15,032 nucleotides of DNA, taken from assembly GCA_023228725.1 (NCBI GenBank), contig JALOAQ010000073.1:1-15032 (forward strand). Reading direction: 5' to 3'. This document shows positions 1 to 8,351 of this stretch, piece by piece. Every line of letters begins with the position of its first letter. Position 1 is the first letter of the stretch. The position numbers and the translations under genes were made by a program. The notes beneath the pieces were generated by a model. That model saw nothing but the letters and a program-made list of their open reading frames with translations, made no database searches and had not been told where the DNA came from. Source of the stretch: Bacteroidales bacterium. Its GTDB lineage: Bacteria > Bacteroidota > Bacteroidia > Bacteroidales > ML635J-15.

Positions 1-2892
1 GGAATGGAATCTCAAATGAACCCCGATATTCCTGTAAACTACGTAGGTTATCCTGCTGCTTTAGACCATGTTATTGCAGTTGGTTCTTGTGATTTAGAAG
101 ATAATAAATCAGACTTCTCAAACTATGGAGAATGGATAGATGTTTTATCTCCAGGAGGATACGCTACGCAAGGTCTTATGGGAATTGGTGCATTTACAGT
201 ATTAAGCACAACTTATAATGATGCTGGAGATATGACTGGTTTGCTAACAGGCTCAACTGGAGGTGCAGGGTCTTTTGGTGTTAGTGGTAAATATGATATT
301 ATGGAAGGCACATCTATGGCAGCTCCTGTTACTTCAGGTTTATGTGGCTTAATTCTTTCTGCAAATCCAAACTTAACTCCAGAAGAGTTAACTGATATTT
401 TAAAATCCACTTGTGATAATGTAGATGCACAAAATACCGAATTTATTGGACAAATTGGTGCAGGAAGAATTAATGCTTTTGCGGCTGTTACGGCTGCCGC
501 TGCTATTGCAGACGACCCATTAGTTGCTGATTTTGAAGCATCTACAGTTGTTATTCCTGAAGGAGGAGTTGTTGATTTTACAGATTTAAGTATTGGAAAC
601 CCCATTTCTTGGTCTTGGACATTTGAAGGTGGAACACCTGGAGTAAGCACCGAGCAAAACCCAAGTGGTATCACATATAATGAGGCTGGAGTTTTTGCTG
701 TAACCCTTACTGTTACAGATGATGACGAAAACGAAGATACAGAAATAAAAACCACTTTTATTATTGTAGGTCAAACAGGAGATTTTGCCGAAAGTGGTTG
801 GTTAGAACAACACACTCGTTTCCCAAGTCCATATAGAGGAGTGTTTCATACTGATATAGCTAATGATAATACAGCTTGGATTTTAACTTATGACGGAACA
901 GGCGTTGGTATAACTCGCGACTTTGCTAGAACTGCTGACGGTGGGATTACTTGGATTCCAAACACTTTAGCTGTTCCTGAAAACTTATCGCCTGGAGATA
1001 TTTCTGCAGTTGACGACCTGAACGCTTGGGTAGCTCTTTATGACGCTACTAATGGTGGTGGCGGAATTTACAGAACTTCAGATGGTGGAGAAACTTGGAC
1101 ACACCAAGCAAGTGCTGCATTTGATAATTCTGCCAGCTTCTGTAATGGAGTACAAATGTTTAACTTAAATGATGGTTATTGCGCCGGCGACCCTATAAAT
1201 GGAGAATTTGAGTTATATCTAACTAATGATGGTGGAGAAAACTGGACACTAATTGACGGAGAAAATATTCCAAATCCACAAAGTAACGAAATGGGCTGGA
1301 CAGGAGTGAATTATGCGCTAGGTGATAATGCTTGGTTTGGAACTAGCACTGGTAGAGTTTATCGCTCAACAGACAAAGGACAAACATGGACTGCCCACGC
1401 TACTGGTCAAGCTAACGTAAACTCTATTTCTTTTGCCGATGAAAATAATGGTGTAGCAATGTGTATTAAACATAACCAAACAACAAACGCAATTGAAAAT
1501 TGGAAATTAATCAGAACTTCTGACGGTGGTGAAAACTGGACAGTTATTCAGGTAGAAGACCAATATTTAACTGATATTTCTGCGGTACCTGGGAAACCAG
1601 GAATGTATGTGGGCGTTAATATATCGTCAAATGTGGAAAATAATTATTCAGTTTATAGTTTAGATTACGGTACATCTTGGGTAATGATTGACGATTCTAT
1701 TCAATATACAAATGTGAAAATGCTTAACCAACATACAGGTTGGGCTGGTGGATTTAATATGGACGAAAACTATAGTGGCATTTACAAATGGTTAGGAATA
1801 CCAGGAACTGATAACCCATATTTTACTTCATTGCCAATTTTAGATATAAATGAAGCAGAAGAATATGTTTACAATATTACTGCTGAAGATCCAAACGATA
1901 TTGCTTTAACAATAAACGCACAAGTAAAACCAGATTGGCTAGAAATAAACGATAATGGAGACGGCACAGCTGTTTTAAGCGGAACCGCCCCTATCCTTAC
2001 TCAACCAAGCGAAAACTTTAGCGTAGTTTTACGTGCCTCAAATGGTGAAGAAATTGGAGAACAATCATTTACAATAACAGTACATACCACAAACACAGCT
2101 CCGGAATTTGTTTCAGAACCAAGTCTAACTACTGTTCAATTTATGCCTTATGAATATGACATAGAAGTTGTAGATGCAGATGGAGATGAAATTATTCTTA
2201 CAGCAACAACAATTCCTGCTTGGGCAGAATTTACAGATAATGGAGACGGCACAGGTAAAATCACAGGAACACCTCTTGATAAAAATGCAATAGGTTATCA
2301 ATTTAAAATTCAAGCCTCTGACGGAATATTTGAAGTAGAACAAGCATTTAGAGTAAAAGTAACAGCTAACCTAGCTCCATACTTCACTTCAAATCCAAAA
2401 ACTTTCGGTGTGGAAAATTCTCTTTACACTTATAATATCACAGCCGAAGACCCTGAAGATGAAGATCTTGAAATTACTGCAACTACTTTACCGGAATGGG
2501 CTAGTTTAGTTGATAACGGAGACGGAACTGCAATTCTTAGCGGAACACCTACTGAAATAATATCTGAAGGTTATAAAGTAGTATTAGAAGTTACAGACGG
2601 ACACGAAAATGATATTCAAGAGTTTATAATAAATGTTGTGCCAATTTATGTTGAAGATTTTGGATATGGTAAAATAAACATTTTCCCTAACCCAACTAAC
2701 AGCATATTAAATATTCAAAATTGCCAAAATACAGAATATGAAATCGTGGATATAACAGGTAGAATTCTAAAAAACGGCAAAATCTATGACTCAATGCAAA
2801 GTATTGATATTTCAAATTTTGCTAATGGAAATATCTTTATTAAACTTAAAGACAATCAAAATGTATATATTATGAAAATTGTCAAGATGTAA
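1..2892 (+). CDS. Secreted subtilisin-like (S8) serine protease, multidomain, T9SS type A cargo; 5' end outside window
   Basis: The reading frame is open to the window edge (GGA precedes the ATG at 4), so this is the C-terminal part of a longer protein. Residues below count from that ATG. Residues 1-165 are the end of an S8 protease, with the catalytic serine in GTSMAAP (Ser104). The catalytic Asp and His and the oxyanion Asn must lie upstream. A PKD domain follows (about 173-256). Then comes a propeller-like region with six Asp-box motifs of the type S/T-x-D-x-G-x-x-W, at D312, D360, D409, D457, D507 and D554, about 48 residues apart (YCF48/BNR type). Three Ig-like putative domains (about 603-698, 699-790, 791-879) each carry DNGDGT. 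Residues 888-962 start with KINIFPNP and form a T9SS type A sorting domain, which normally directs export across the outer membrane and is then cleaved. The protein is inferred to be cell-surface or secreted. Its substrate cannot be told. Confidence 0.93.
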   Translation, partial: GMESQMNPDIPVNYVGYPAALDHVIAVGSCDLEDNKSDFSNYGEWIDVLSPGGYATQGLMGIGAFTVLSTTYNDAGDMTGLLTGSTGGAGSFGVSGKYDIMEGTSMAAPVTSGLCGLILSANPNLTPEELTDILKSTCDNVDAQNTEFIGQIGAGRINAFAAVTAAAAIADDPLVADFEASTVVIPEGGVVDFTDLSIGNPISWSWTFEGGTPGVSTEQNPSGITYNEAGVFAVTLTVTDDDENEDTEIKTTFIIVGQTGDFAESGWLEQHTRFPSPYRGVFHTDIANDNTAWILTYDGTGVGITRDFARTADGGITWIPNTLAVPENLSPGDISAVDDLNAWVALYDATNGGGGIYRTSDGGETWTHQASAAFDNSASFCNGVQMFNLNDGYCAGDPINGEFELYLTNDGGENWTLIDGENIPNPQSNEMGWTGVNYALGDNAWFGTSTGRVYRSTDKGQTWTAHATGQANVNSISFADENNGVAMCIKHNQTTNAIENWKLIRTSDGGENWTVIQVEDQYLTDISAVPGKPGMYVGVNISSNVENNYSVYSLDYGTSWVMIDDSIQYTNVKMLNQHTGWAGGFNMDENYSGIYKWLGIPGTDNPYFTSLPILDINEAEEYVYNITAEDPNDIALTINAQVKPDWLEINDNGDGTAVLSGTAPILTQPSENFSVVLRASNGEEIGEQSFTITVHTTNTAPEFVSEPSLTTVQFMPYEYDIEVVDADGDEIILTATTIPAWAEFTDNGDGTGKITGTPLDKNAIGYQFKIQASDGIFEVEQAFRVKVTANLAPYFTSNPKTFGVENSLYTYNITAEDPEDEDLEITATTLPEWASLVDNGDGTAILSGTPTEIISEGYKVVLEVTDGHENDIQEFIINVVPIYVEDFGYGKINIFPNPTNSILNIQNCQNTEYEIVDITGRILKNGKIYDSMQSIDISNFANGNIFIKLKDNQNVYIMKIVKM

Positions 2893-2908
2893 ACTAAAAT
2901 AACTAATT

Positions 2909-2998
2909 AAAAGTAGCTCAAAAGTATAATTTCTAAACTTTGACTTTAAAATGTTTGGTTTAGATTAAAAATATATATAATTTTGAGCTACTTTTTTT
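2909..2998 (+). terminator. Long hairpin plus T-run, probable intrinsic terminator of the protease gene
   Basis: A perfect 15-bp inverted repeat has arms at 2909-2923 (AAAAGTAGCTCAAAA) and 2981-2995. It is followed by a T-run at 2992-2998. Inside the loop, TCTAAAC at 2932-2938 can pair with GTTTAGA at 2958-2964, giving a second stem. The structure starts 17 bases after the protease stop codon, as expected of a terminator, although the loop is unusually long. The distal part also carries the -33 and -7 elements of the next gene's promoter, so it may have a regulatory role instead of, or as well as, termination. Confidence 0.6.
2954..2985 (+). promoter_or_regulatory. Bacteroidota-type promoter for the GNAT-like gene
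   Basis: TTTG at 2954-2957 and TAATTTTG at 2978-2985 are separated by 20 bases. This matches the -33/-7 consensus of the Bacteroidota primary sigma factor (TTTG or TTG, then TAnnTTTG). Transcription would start near 2991-2993, only 6-8 bases before the ATG at 2999, so the transcript would be almost leaderless. The -7 element overlaps the right arm of the preceding hairpin. Confidence 0.55.
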
Positions 2999-3616
2999 AT
3001 GGAATATATTGATATACTAATAATTGCAGCCAGCTTAATTTTAATTATAGGATTAATAAGCAATAGAAAAATATTAAAACGACATTTAATATTCATATCA
3101 CTATCCTGCGTTATTGCATATTCTTTTTTACGTCCTTTCTGTCCTCTTGGCGTGGTAGGTGGTTTAGGAACAATTGCATATTTAGTTTTCATAACTATAA
3201 AATCGAAAAAAAAAGTATCAATTAAATTATTAGAAGTTGAGTTTGATAATGCTTATATTCAAGAGTTTATTAATAATTATAAAAAAGATATTTACAGCTT
3301 TTTCCCTTTTTATCAAGCAGAAAAAGGACAACGTAGTTTTTTAATGATGCTAAATGCAGATTTAGCAGGAATTTTGATAGCATACGTTAAAGGAAAAGAA
3401 ATGTTTATCGAAGTGGATTATGCTAAACCAACTTATAGAAATAAAATTATTGGAAAATATATTTATAAACAAAATACAGGTTATTTTAAAAAACTAGGTG
3501 TAAACAAACTTTTAACTAAATCTTACCATAAAGGTCATTCTAAATACTTACAAAAAATGGGCTTTGAACAAATAAATTTAGATAATCAGTTGTTTTTTGT
3601 TAAAAATTTAGATTAA
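2999..3616 (+). CDS. Membrane-anchored GNAT-like acetyltransferase, hypothetical
   Basis: This 205-residue protein has a hydrophobic N-terminal third with two or three predicted membrane segments (about 5-21, 29-46, 50-67). A soluble domain follows. Its last part looks like a GNAT acetyltransferase: YRNKIIGKYIY (146-156) resembles the acetyl-CoA pyrophosphate loop (R-x-x-x-x-G-K), and the helix and strand around KYLQKMGF (182-189) resemble motif B. The acceptor substrate is unknown. The start is fixed by a TGA stop at 2984-2986 in the same frame and by the lack of another Met before the GNAT region. No Shine-Dalgarno sequence fits between the T-run and the ATG. The GNAT assignment is by motif only; a catalytically inactive GNAT fold is possible. 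Confidence 0.7.
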   Translation: MEYIDILIIAASLILIIGLISNRKILKRHLIFISLSCVIAYSFLRPFCPLGVVGGLGTIAYLVFITIKSKKKVSIKLLEVEFDNAYIQEFINNYKKDIYSFFPFYQAEKGQRSFLMMLNADLAGILIAYVKGKEMFIEVDYAKPTYRNKIIGKYIYKQNTGYFKKLGVNKLLTKSYHKGHSKYLQKMGFEQINLDNQLFFVKNLD

Positions 3617-3629
3617 TTTATTATTTTTG
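3593..3629 (+). promoter_or_regulatory. Bacteroidota-type promoter for the fibronectin-domain cargo gene
   Basis: A TTTG at 3596-3599, at the end of a T-run, lies 22 bases ahead of TATTTTTG at 3622-3629, which is an exact TAnnTTTG. The predicted start near 3636 gives a leader of about 30 bases before the ATG at 3667. The -33 element lies inside the end of the GNAT-like gene. Confidence 0.45.
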
Positions 3630-3666
3630 AACTAACTTTACATTTTAATAAAAACTAAAACTAAAA

Positions 3667-5184
3667 ATGCTAAAAAAAATAGTTTTTTTCATTATATTGT
3701 CCTCATCAATCTCAATTATAGGTTTTGGACAAATAGATATTCCGGACCCACCTAAATTTGTTTCCGCTTCAATTATTCCAGAATCAAACCCAATTAGCGT
3801 GAAAATAACTTGGCTACCAAGCGATTCTATTGATGTGCAAGGATATATTGTTTATCAAGTAATAAACTCAATTACAGAAACTTTAGATACTGTTTGGGGT
3901 AGAGAAACAACCGAATTCACATACCAAGGCTTAGGAAATTATCAAAAAGCAGAAAAATTCAGGCTTGTATCTTTTGATGACCAACAATATAAAAGTAATA
4001 TTACCTCACCTCATACAACCATTTATCTAAAACATGAATACGATATTTGTGATAAAAATATTAGTTTAAATTGGACTGAATATGAAGGCTGGCAAACAGT
4101 AAAAGAATATAATATATTTAGAAGAAAAAGTGGAAACGCTTACGAAAAACTTACTAGTCTTTCGGGAAATAAAACAAGCTACGAAGATAAAAACTTAGAA
4201 TTTAATACCACATATTATTACTATATAGAAGCTGTTAGTTTTGATGATTACAAAGCCAGTTCAAATTCTGTTAAAATAAAAACAGAAGCTTATACTGCAC
4301 CGTCTTTTTTAACAGCAAGTTATGCCAGCGTTAATGATAAAGAAATAGATTTAAAATTCATTGTGGATAATTCCGCTGAAGTTGCAGAATACAGAATACA
4401 AAGAGCAAAATACCCTGAAGGAGAATATAATACAATAAAAATTATAACTAATAGTGGGCAAGATGTTATATTAGCCTCAGATAATGAAATTGACGTAAAT
4501 AATGAAATTCATTATTACAGGTTAGTGTCTGTAAATCCATGTGGAGACATTAACGCCTATTCAAACTACGCTAGTAATATTTTGTTAAAAGCTGAAACCG
4601 CCGAAGACTTAAATCATTACTTAACTTGGACTCCATACGAACAGTGGCTAAATGGGGTTTTTAATTATAAAGTTTATAGAATCTTCGAAGACTCTGAATC
4701 AGAAATTGATGTAAATCCAAGCGATTTGCTAAACTACACATATAATATTGAGTGGTATGTAAAATACTGCCATAATTTAAAAATAAACACTTCAAATAAA
4801 TATTGCTATTATGTAGAAGCCGTTGAAAACCAAGGACATATAGCAACAATAAATAGAGAACATAGTCGCTCAAATATAGCTTGTGTTTATCATGAACCGG
4901 TATTTTGGATGCCTAACGCATTTAACATATCTTCATTAGAACCTGAAAACAGATTTTTTAAACCTGTTATATCTTTTATTCAAGAAGAACCATACGAGTT
5001 TAGTATTTATGACAAATTTGGAATGAAAATTTTTCAAACTACTAAAACACACGAAGCTTGGGATGGCACAATAAAAAAAGGGCACCTTGCACCTTCACAA
5101 TACTATACTTATTATGTGAAATATTTTGATTTTAATAATAAGGAACACATTAAAACAGGAACTTTATTTCTTTTTATTAATTAA
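3667..5184 (+). CDS. Secreted protein with fibronectin type III-like domains and T9SS type B sorting domain
   Basis: The 505-residue protein starts with a Sec signal peptide (MLKKIVFFIILSSS..., likely cleaved near residues 21-23). About four fibronectin type III-like units follow, roughly 28-119, 120-207, 210-308 and 309-409. They are recognisable from recurring strands such as VKITW, ISLNW, YNIFRR, YRIQRA and YYYIEAV. Residues 412-505 form a gliding-motility-associated (CHU_C, type B) sorting domain. Its landmarks are MPNAFN (415-420), the FSIYDKFG strand (445-452), WDG (465-467) and a closing TGTLFLFIN. Type B cargo normally needs a PorP/SprF-family protein for export or surface attachment, and one is encoded at 9686-10636. 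The protein is inferred to be a surface adhesin or structural component. No enzymatic domain is visible. Confidence 0.85.
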   Translation: MLKKIVFFIILSSSISIIGFGQIDIPDPPKFVSASIIPESNPISVKITWLPSDSIDVQGYIVYQVINSITETLDTVWGRETTEFTYQGLGNYQKAEKFRLVSFDDQQYKSNITSPHTTIYLKHEYDICDKNISLNWTEYEGWQTVKEYNIFRRKSGNAYEKLTSLSGNKTSYEDKNLEFNTTYYYYIEAVSFDDYKASSNSVKIKTEAYTAPSFLTASYASVNDKEIDLKFIVDNSAEVAEYRIQRAKYPEGEYNTIKIITNSGQDVILASDNEIDVNNEIHYYRLVSVNPCGDINAYSNYASNILLKAETAEDLNHYLTWTPYEQWLNGVFNYKVYRIFEDSESEIDVNPSDLLNYTYNIEWYVKYCHNLKINTSNKYCYYVEAVENQGHIATINREHSRSNIACVYHEPVFWMPNAFNISSLEPENRFFKPVISFIQEEPYEFSIYDKFGMKIFQTTKTHEAWDGTIKKGHLAPSQYYTYYVKYFDFNNKEHIKTGTLFLFIN

Positions 5185-5201
5185 TACTTAAAAAAATTTA
5201 T

Positions 5202-5209
5202 TAGTTTTG
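5202..5209 (+). promoter_or_regulatory. Possible -7 element upstream of rel
   Basis: TAGTTTTG is an exact TAnnTTTG and lies 35 bases before the rel start codon. No TTG sits at the expected -33 distance, so only half of the promoter signature is present. Confidence 0.3.
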
Positions 5210-5244
5210 TGTGCGATAAGATTTAGCATCTAACTAATATTTGT

Positions 5245-7440
5245 ATGGGATTAACAAAAAAAGAAGAAATATGGATTGAAGAACAATTTGATGAGCTTAT
5301 AAAAATGTCAAAACGCTTAAGATCTCAAGAAGATGTTGATTTAGTTAGAAAAGCTTTTGATATGGCTAACGAAGCTCATTCTAAAATGCGGAGAAAATCA
5401 GGAGAGCCCTACTTTACTCACCCGATTGCTGTTGCTATGATTGTTGCCTCAGAAATTGGATTAGGAGTAAAATCAATTGTTAGTGCACTTTTACACGATG
5501 TTGTTGAAGATACAGATTACACACTAAACGATATAGAAACTCTTTTTGGAACTTCAATTGCAGGTATTGTTGGTGGACTAACAAAAATTTCAAATATTTT
5601 AGATAAAGATGCAACGCTACAAGTCGAAAATTTTAGAAAAATGATTTTAACAATGTCGCAAGATATTAGAGTTATTTTCATAAAATTAGCTGACAGGCTA
5701 CACAATATGCGAACTTTGGATTCAATGCCTGAATATAAACAAATAAAAATAGCTAGCGAGACAACTTATTTATATGCTCCCTTAGCTCATCGTTTAGGTT
5801 TATATTCTATAAAAACTGAATTAGAAGACTTAGCTTTAAAATACGAACACCCATTAATTTATTGGGAAATAAGCAAAAAATTTACAGAAACTGAAGAAGA
5901 AAGAAACAAATATATTGAAAAAGTTAAACTTCCAATTCAAAAAAGTTTGGAACAAGAAAATATTAAAGCTAATATATTAGGACGAACAAAATCAATATTT
6001 TCAATTTGGAATAAAATGAGAACTAAAAATGTTCCATTTGAAGAAATTTACGATTTATTCGCAATAAGAATTATATTTGATCATCCTGACGACTACCCCG
6101 ATTCTAAAGCGAGGTCGCAATGCTACCAAATTATGGCCTTGGTAACTAATATTTATCCACATTTAGAAGATAGAGTGCGAGACTGGGTAGCAAAACCTAA
6201 AGCTAATGGATACGAAGCTCTCCACGTTACTGTGATGGGACCAAATGGAGATTGGATTGAAGTCCAAATTAGAAGTAGAAAAATGAACGACATAGCAGAA
6301 AAAGGATTAGCTTCTCATTGGAAATACAAAGTAAACGACAAAGATTCGCCAGGAAGTTTAGATAAACTTATTAATACTTTAAACCAAACTTTAGAAAATA
6401 ATACTAACGATACTCTTTCTTTTTTAGACGATGTGAAAATGAATATTTTTACTAAAGAAGTATATGTGTTTACACCAAAAGGCGAAATAAAAAAAATACC
6501 AACAGGAGCTACTGTAATTGATTTAGCTTACGAAATTCATTCCGAAGTGGGAAACAAAGCAATTGCAGCTAAAGTAAACCACCAACTAAAACCCTTGTCC
6601 CATGTTTTAAAAAGTGGAGACCAAGTAGAAATTCTTACTTCTGATAAACAATCCCCTAAAAGAGAATGGATAAATTTTGCAATTACATCAAAAGCTAAAA
6701 ATAGAATTAAAAGCTCTTTAAGAGAAGAAAGAATACACCATATTAATAAAGGACAAGAAATATTTATAAAAAAAGTAAGAGACCTAAATCTAAAATTAGA
6801 CCATAAGCGATTTAAAGAACTTAGAAAAACATACGACACACCTCATAAAGAAGATTTTTATTTTAAAATTGGAGCTGGACTTATTCAAATAGATGACTTA
6901 GAAAAACAAGCAGCAAAGACTTTTAAAACTTTTGCTAACTACTGGAAACTTAGCATCCCAAAATTTGGAGCTAATCAAACTTTAAATAAAAAAAACACTT
7001 TAATTATTGACGATGCTGATATTAAGCGAATTACATTAGCCAAATGTTGTAATCCTATACCTGGAGACGAAATAGCAGGCTTTGTTAACCCTAACGAATC
7101 AATAATTATTCATAAAAGAATTTGTGAAAAACTAACAAGTTTAGCAGCAACTCAAGGTGATAGAATTATTTCGGTAAAATGGACAAGCTACAAACTCCAA
7201 TCGTTTAAAGTGAAAATAAAAATTGAAGGTATGGATAAACTTGGTATGCTAAATAAAATTACCAAAGTAATTTCTCTAGACTCAAGAGTAAATATGAAAT
7301 CTTTAAGTTTTAATACAGATGATGAGATTTTTAGTGGAGAAATTATCTTATACGTTCACGACTCACAAGATTTAGAAGATATTATAAAAGATTTGCTAAG
7401 AATTGATGGTGTTAATAAAGTTACAAGATTAGAAGATTAA
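5245..7440 (+). CDS. rel: Bifunctional (p)ppGpp synthetase/hydrolase, long RelA/SpoT homolog
   Basis: The 731-residue protein has the full domain order of long RSH enzymes, which make and degrade (p)ppGpp in the stringent response. The N-terminal HD hydrolase is intact: H59 in THP, H84-D85 in LLHDVVEDT, and D150 in KLADRLHNMR. The synthetase domain has GRTKSIFSIWNKM (246-258), D270, RVRD (310-313) in front of NGYEALH, and EVQIR (339-343). The basic RVRD sequence at the RXKD position is the form found in bifunctional enzymes, unlike the acidic EXDD of synthetase-only RelA. A TGS domain (about 402-463), a zinc-finger-like region with CC at 601-602, H623 and C627, and a C-terminal ACT domain (about 652-727) follow; these usually mediate ribosome sensing and autoregulation. 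It is the first gene of a tight run with the transglutaminase-like gene (5-nt gap) and trkA. Confidence 0.96.
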   Translation: MGLTKKEEIWIEEQFDELIKMSKRLRSQEDVDLVRKAFDMANEAHSKMRRKSGEPYFTHPIAVAMIVASEIGLGVKSIVSALLHDVVEDTDYTLNDIETLFGTSIAGIVGGLTKISNILDKDATLQVENFRKMILTMSQDIRVIFIKLADRLHNMRTLDSMPEYKQIKIASETTYLYAPLAHRLGLYSIKTELEDLALKYEHPLIYWEISKKFTETEEERNKYIEKVKLPIQKSLEQENIKANILGRTKSIFSIWNKMRTKNVPFEEIYDLFAIRIIFDHPDDYPDSKARSQCYQIMALVTNIYPHLEDRVRDWVAKPKANGYEALHVTVMGPNGDWIEVQIRSRKMNDIAEKGLASHWKYKVNDKDSPGSLDKLINTLNQTLENNTNDTLSFLDDVKMNIFTKEVYVFTPKGEIKKIPTGATVIDLAYEIHSEVGNKAIAAKVNHQLKPLSHVLKSGDQVEILTSDKQSPKREWINFAITSKAKNRIKSSLREERIHHINKGQEIFIKKVRDLNLKLDHKRFKELRKTYDTPHKEDFYFKIGAGLIQIDDLEKQAAKTFKTFANYWKLSIPKFGANQTLNKKNTLIIDDADIKRITLAKCCNPIPGDEIAGFVNPNESIIIHKRICEKLTSLAATQGDRIISVKWTSYKLQSFKVKIKIEGMDKLGMLNKITKVISLDSRVNMKSLSFNTDDEIFSGEIILYVHDSQDLEDIIKDLLRIDGVNKVTRLED

Positions 7441-7445
7441 TTTAA

Positions 7446-8336
7446 ATGGATAAAAATAAAATTATATCATTACTAAAATTATTAGAAGACCCCGATGAAA
7501 AAGTATTTTCTATTGTGAAAGATAAAATTCTAAGCTATGGAGAACTTTTTAAAATATATTTAGAAAATTACCATACCTTGTCAATAAACGAACTAGCTTT
7601 GCAAAGATCAGAAGATATTTTAGACGAAATCTTTTGGGAAAATTTTAAAACTAAATTTACAGAATATTTAACAAACCCTAAAGCAAATTTTGCAAAAGGA
7701 GTTTTTTTAATAGAAAAATTTTTTAATAGAGACATTGATATTAAAGAAATTAGCAAGAAATACGAAGAAATAAAAACTTCGGTATGGATAGAATTTAACG
7801 AATATCTTACAAATATTGAAAAAATAAGAATTTTAAATACTGTAATTTTCAAACAACTTGGTTTTAAAAAGCTAAAATCAAATGAAATGAAATCGGATGC
7901 ATTAAGCATAACTTATTGTATCAGCAATAAAAGATTTTTAGCTCCAAATATAGCTTTATTATATTGTATGCTCTCTGACGAGTTGCAAATTCCCGTTTTT
8001 CCAACTAATTTACAAGATTTATTTGTTTTGTGCTATTGTAACCAAGACATACAATCTAAGATTTCTGAAAATAAAACTAATGACATTATTTTCTTTTTAT
8101 ATCCATACGAAGAAGGAGCTATATTACCTATAGACATCGCAGCCAAACATTTTGAAAATTTAAAACAAAAAATTGAAACAACTAAGACTATTGATGAAGT
8201 AGAGCCAACAAATTATAATAGTTTTTTGTTTAACTATTTTACTATTAGAATTATTACTCTAAGAATTGCTAAGATTGAAAATTTTAGTACTAAATATTAT
8301 GAAAAACTAGAAAGTATTTTTAAAAAATATTTATAA
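7446..8336 (+). CDS. SirB1/transglutaminase-like (Transglut_core2) family protein, degenerate
   Basis: The 296-residue protein has no signal peptide. The layout resembles the SirB1-like family: an N-terminal helical part starting ISLLKLLEDPDEKVFSIV, a middle segment NPKANFAKGVFLIEKFF, and a core with FKQLGF followed by a stretch rich in hydrophobic residues (LAPNIALLYCMLSDEL). That core aligns with the family pattern around 'N-x-x-L ... G-I-P-I-x-L ... Y'. In the usual family the next motif is P-x-H-F. Here it reads TNLQDLF, so the His is replaced. A later YPYEEGAILP resembles the family's 'dP..gG..L' strand. Catalytic function is therefore doubtful and the role is unknown. It lies 5 nt after rel and 15 nt before trkA, which suggests co-transcription. 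The family call is by pattern recognition alone. Confidence 0.65.
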   Translation: MDKNKIISLLKLLEDPDEKVFSIVKDKILSYGELFKIYLENYHTLSINELALQRSEDILDEIFWENFKTKFTEYLTNPKANFAKGVFLIEKFFNRDIDIKEISKKYEEIKTSVWIEFNEYLTNIEKIRILNTVIFKQLGFKKLKSNEMKSDALSITYCISNKRFLAPNIALLYCMLSDELQIPVFPTNLQDLFVLCYCNQDIQSKISENKTNDIIFFLYPYEEGAILPIDIAAKHFENLKQKIETTKTIDEVEPTNYNSFLFNYFTIRIITLRIAKIENFSTKYYEKLESIFKKYL

Positions 8337-8351
8337 GTTAAAAAGTAAAAA

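Noticed and set aside
213..755. 180-codon minus-strand frame opposite the protease gene
   Set aside because: The plus strand encodes clear S8 and PKD domains here; the antisense translation is low-complexity Ser/Val/Pro.
5235..5243. TAATATTTG as the rel promoter -7 element
   Set aside because: The spacing inside the motif is one base too long, and it ends right before the ATG; the exact match at 5202-5209 is better.
6537..6839. 100-codon minus-strand frame inside rel
   Set aside because: It lies fully opposite the TGS region of a well-conserved gene and has no recognisable domain.
5245..7440. Synthetase-only RelA
   Set aside because: The HD hydrolase residues (H59, H84-D85, D150) are all present and the RXKD-position sequence is basic, so a bifunctional enzyme is more likely.
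7568..7909. 113-codon minus-strand frame opposite the transglutaminase-like gene
   Set aside because: It is a Ser/Phe/Leu-rich shadow of an AT-rich coding strand with no start context or family.
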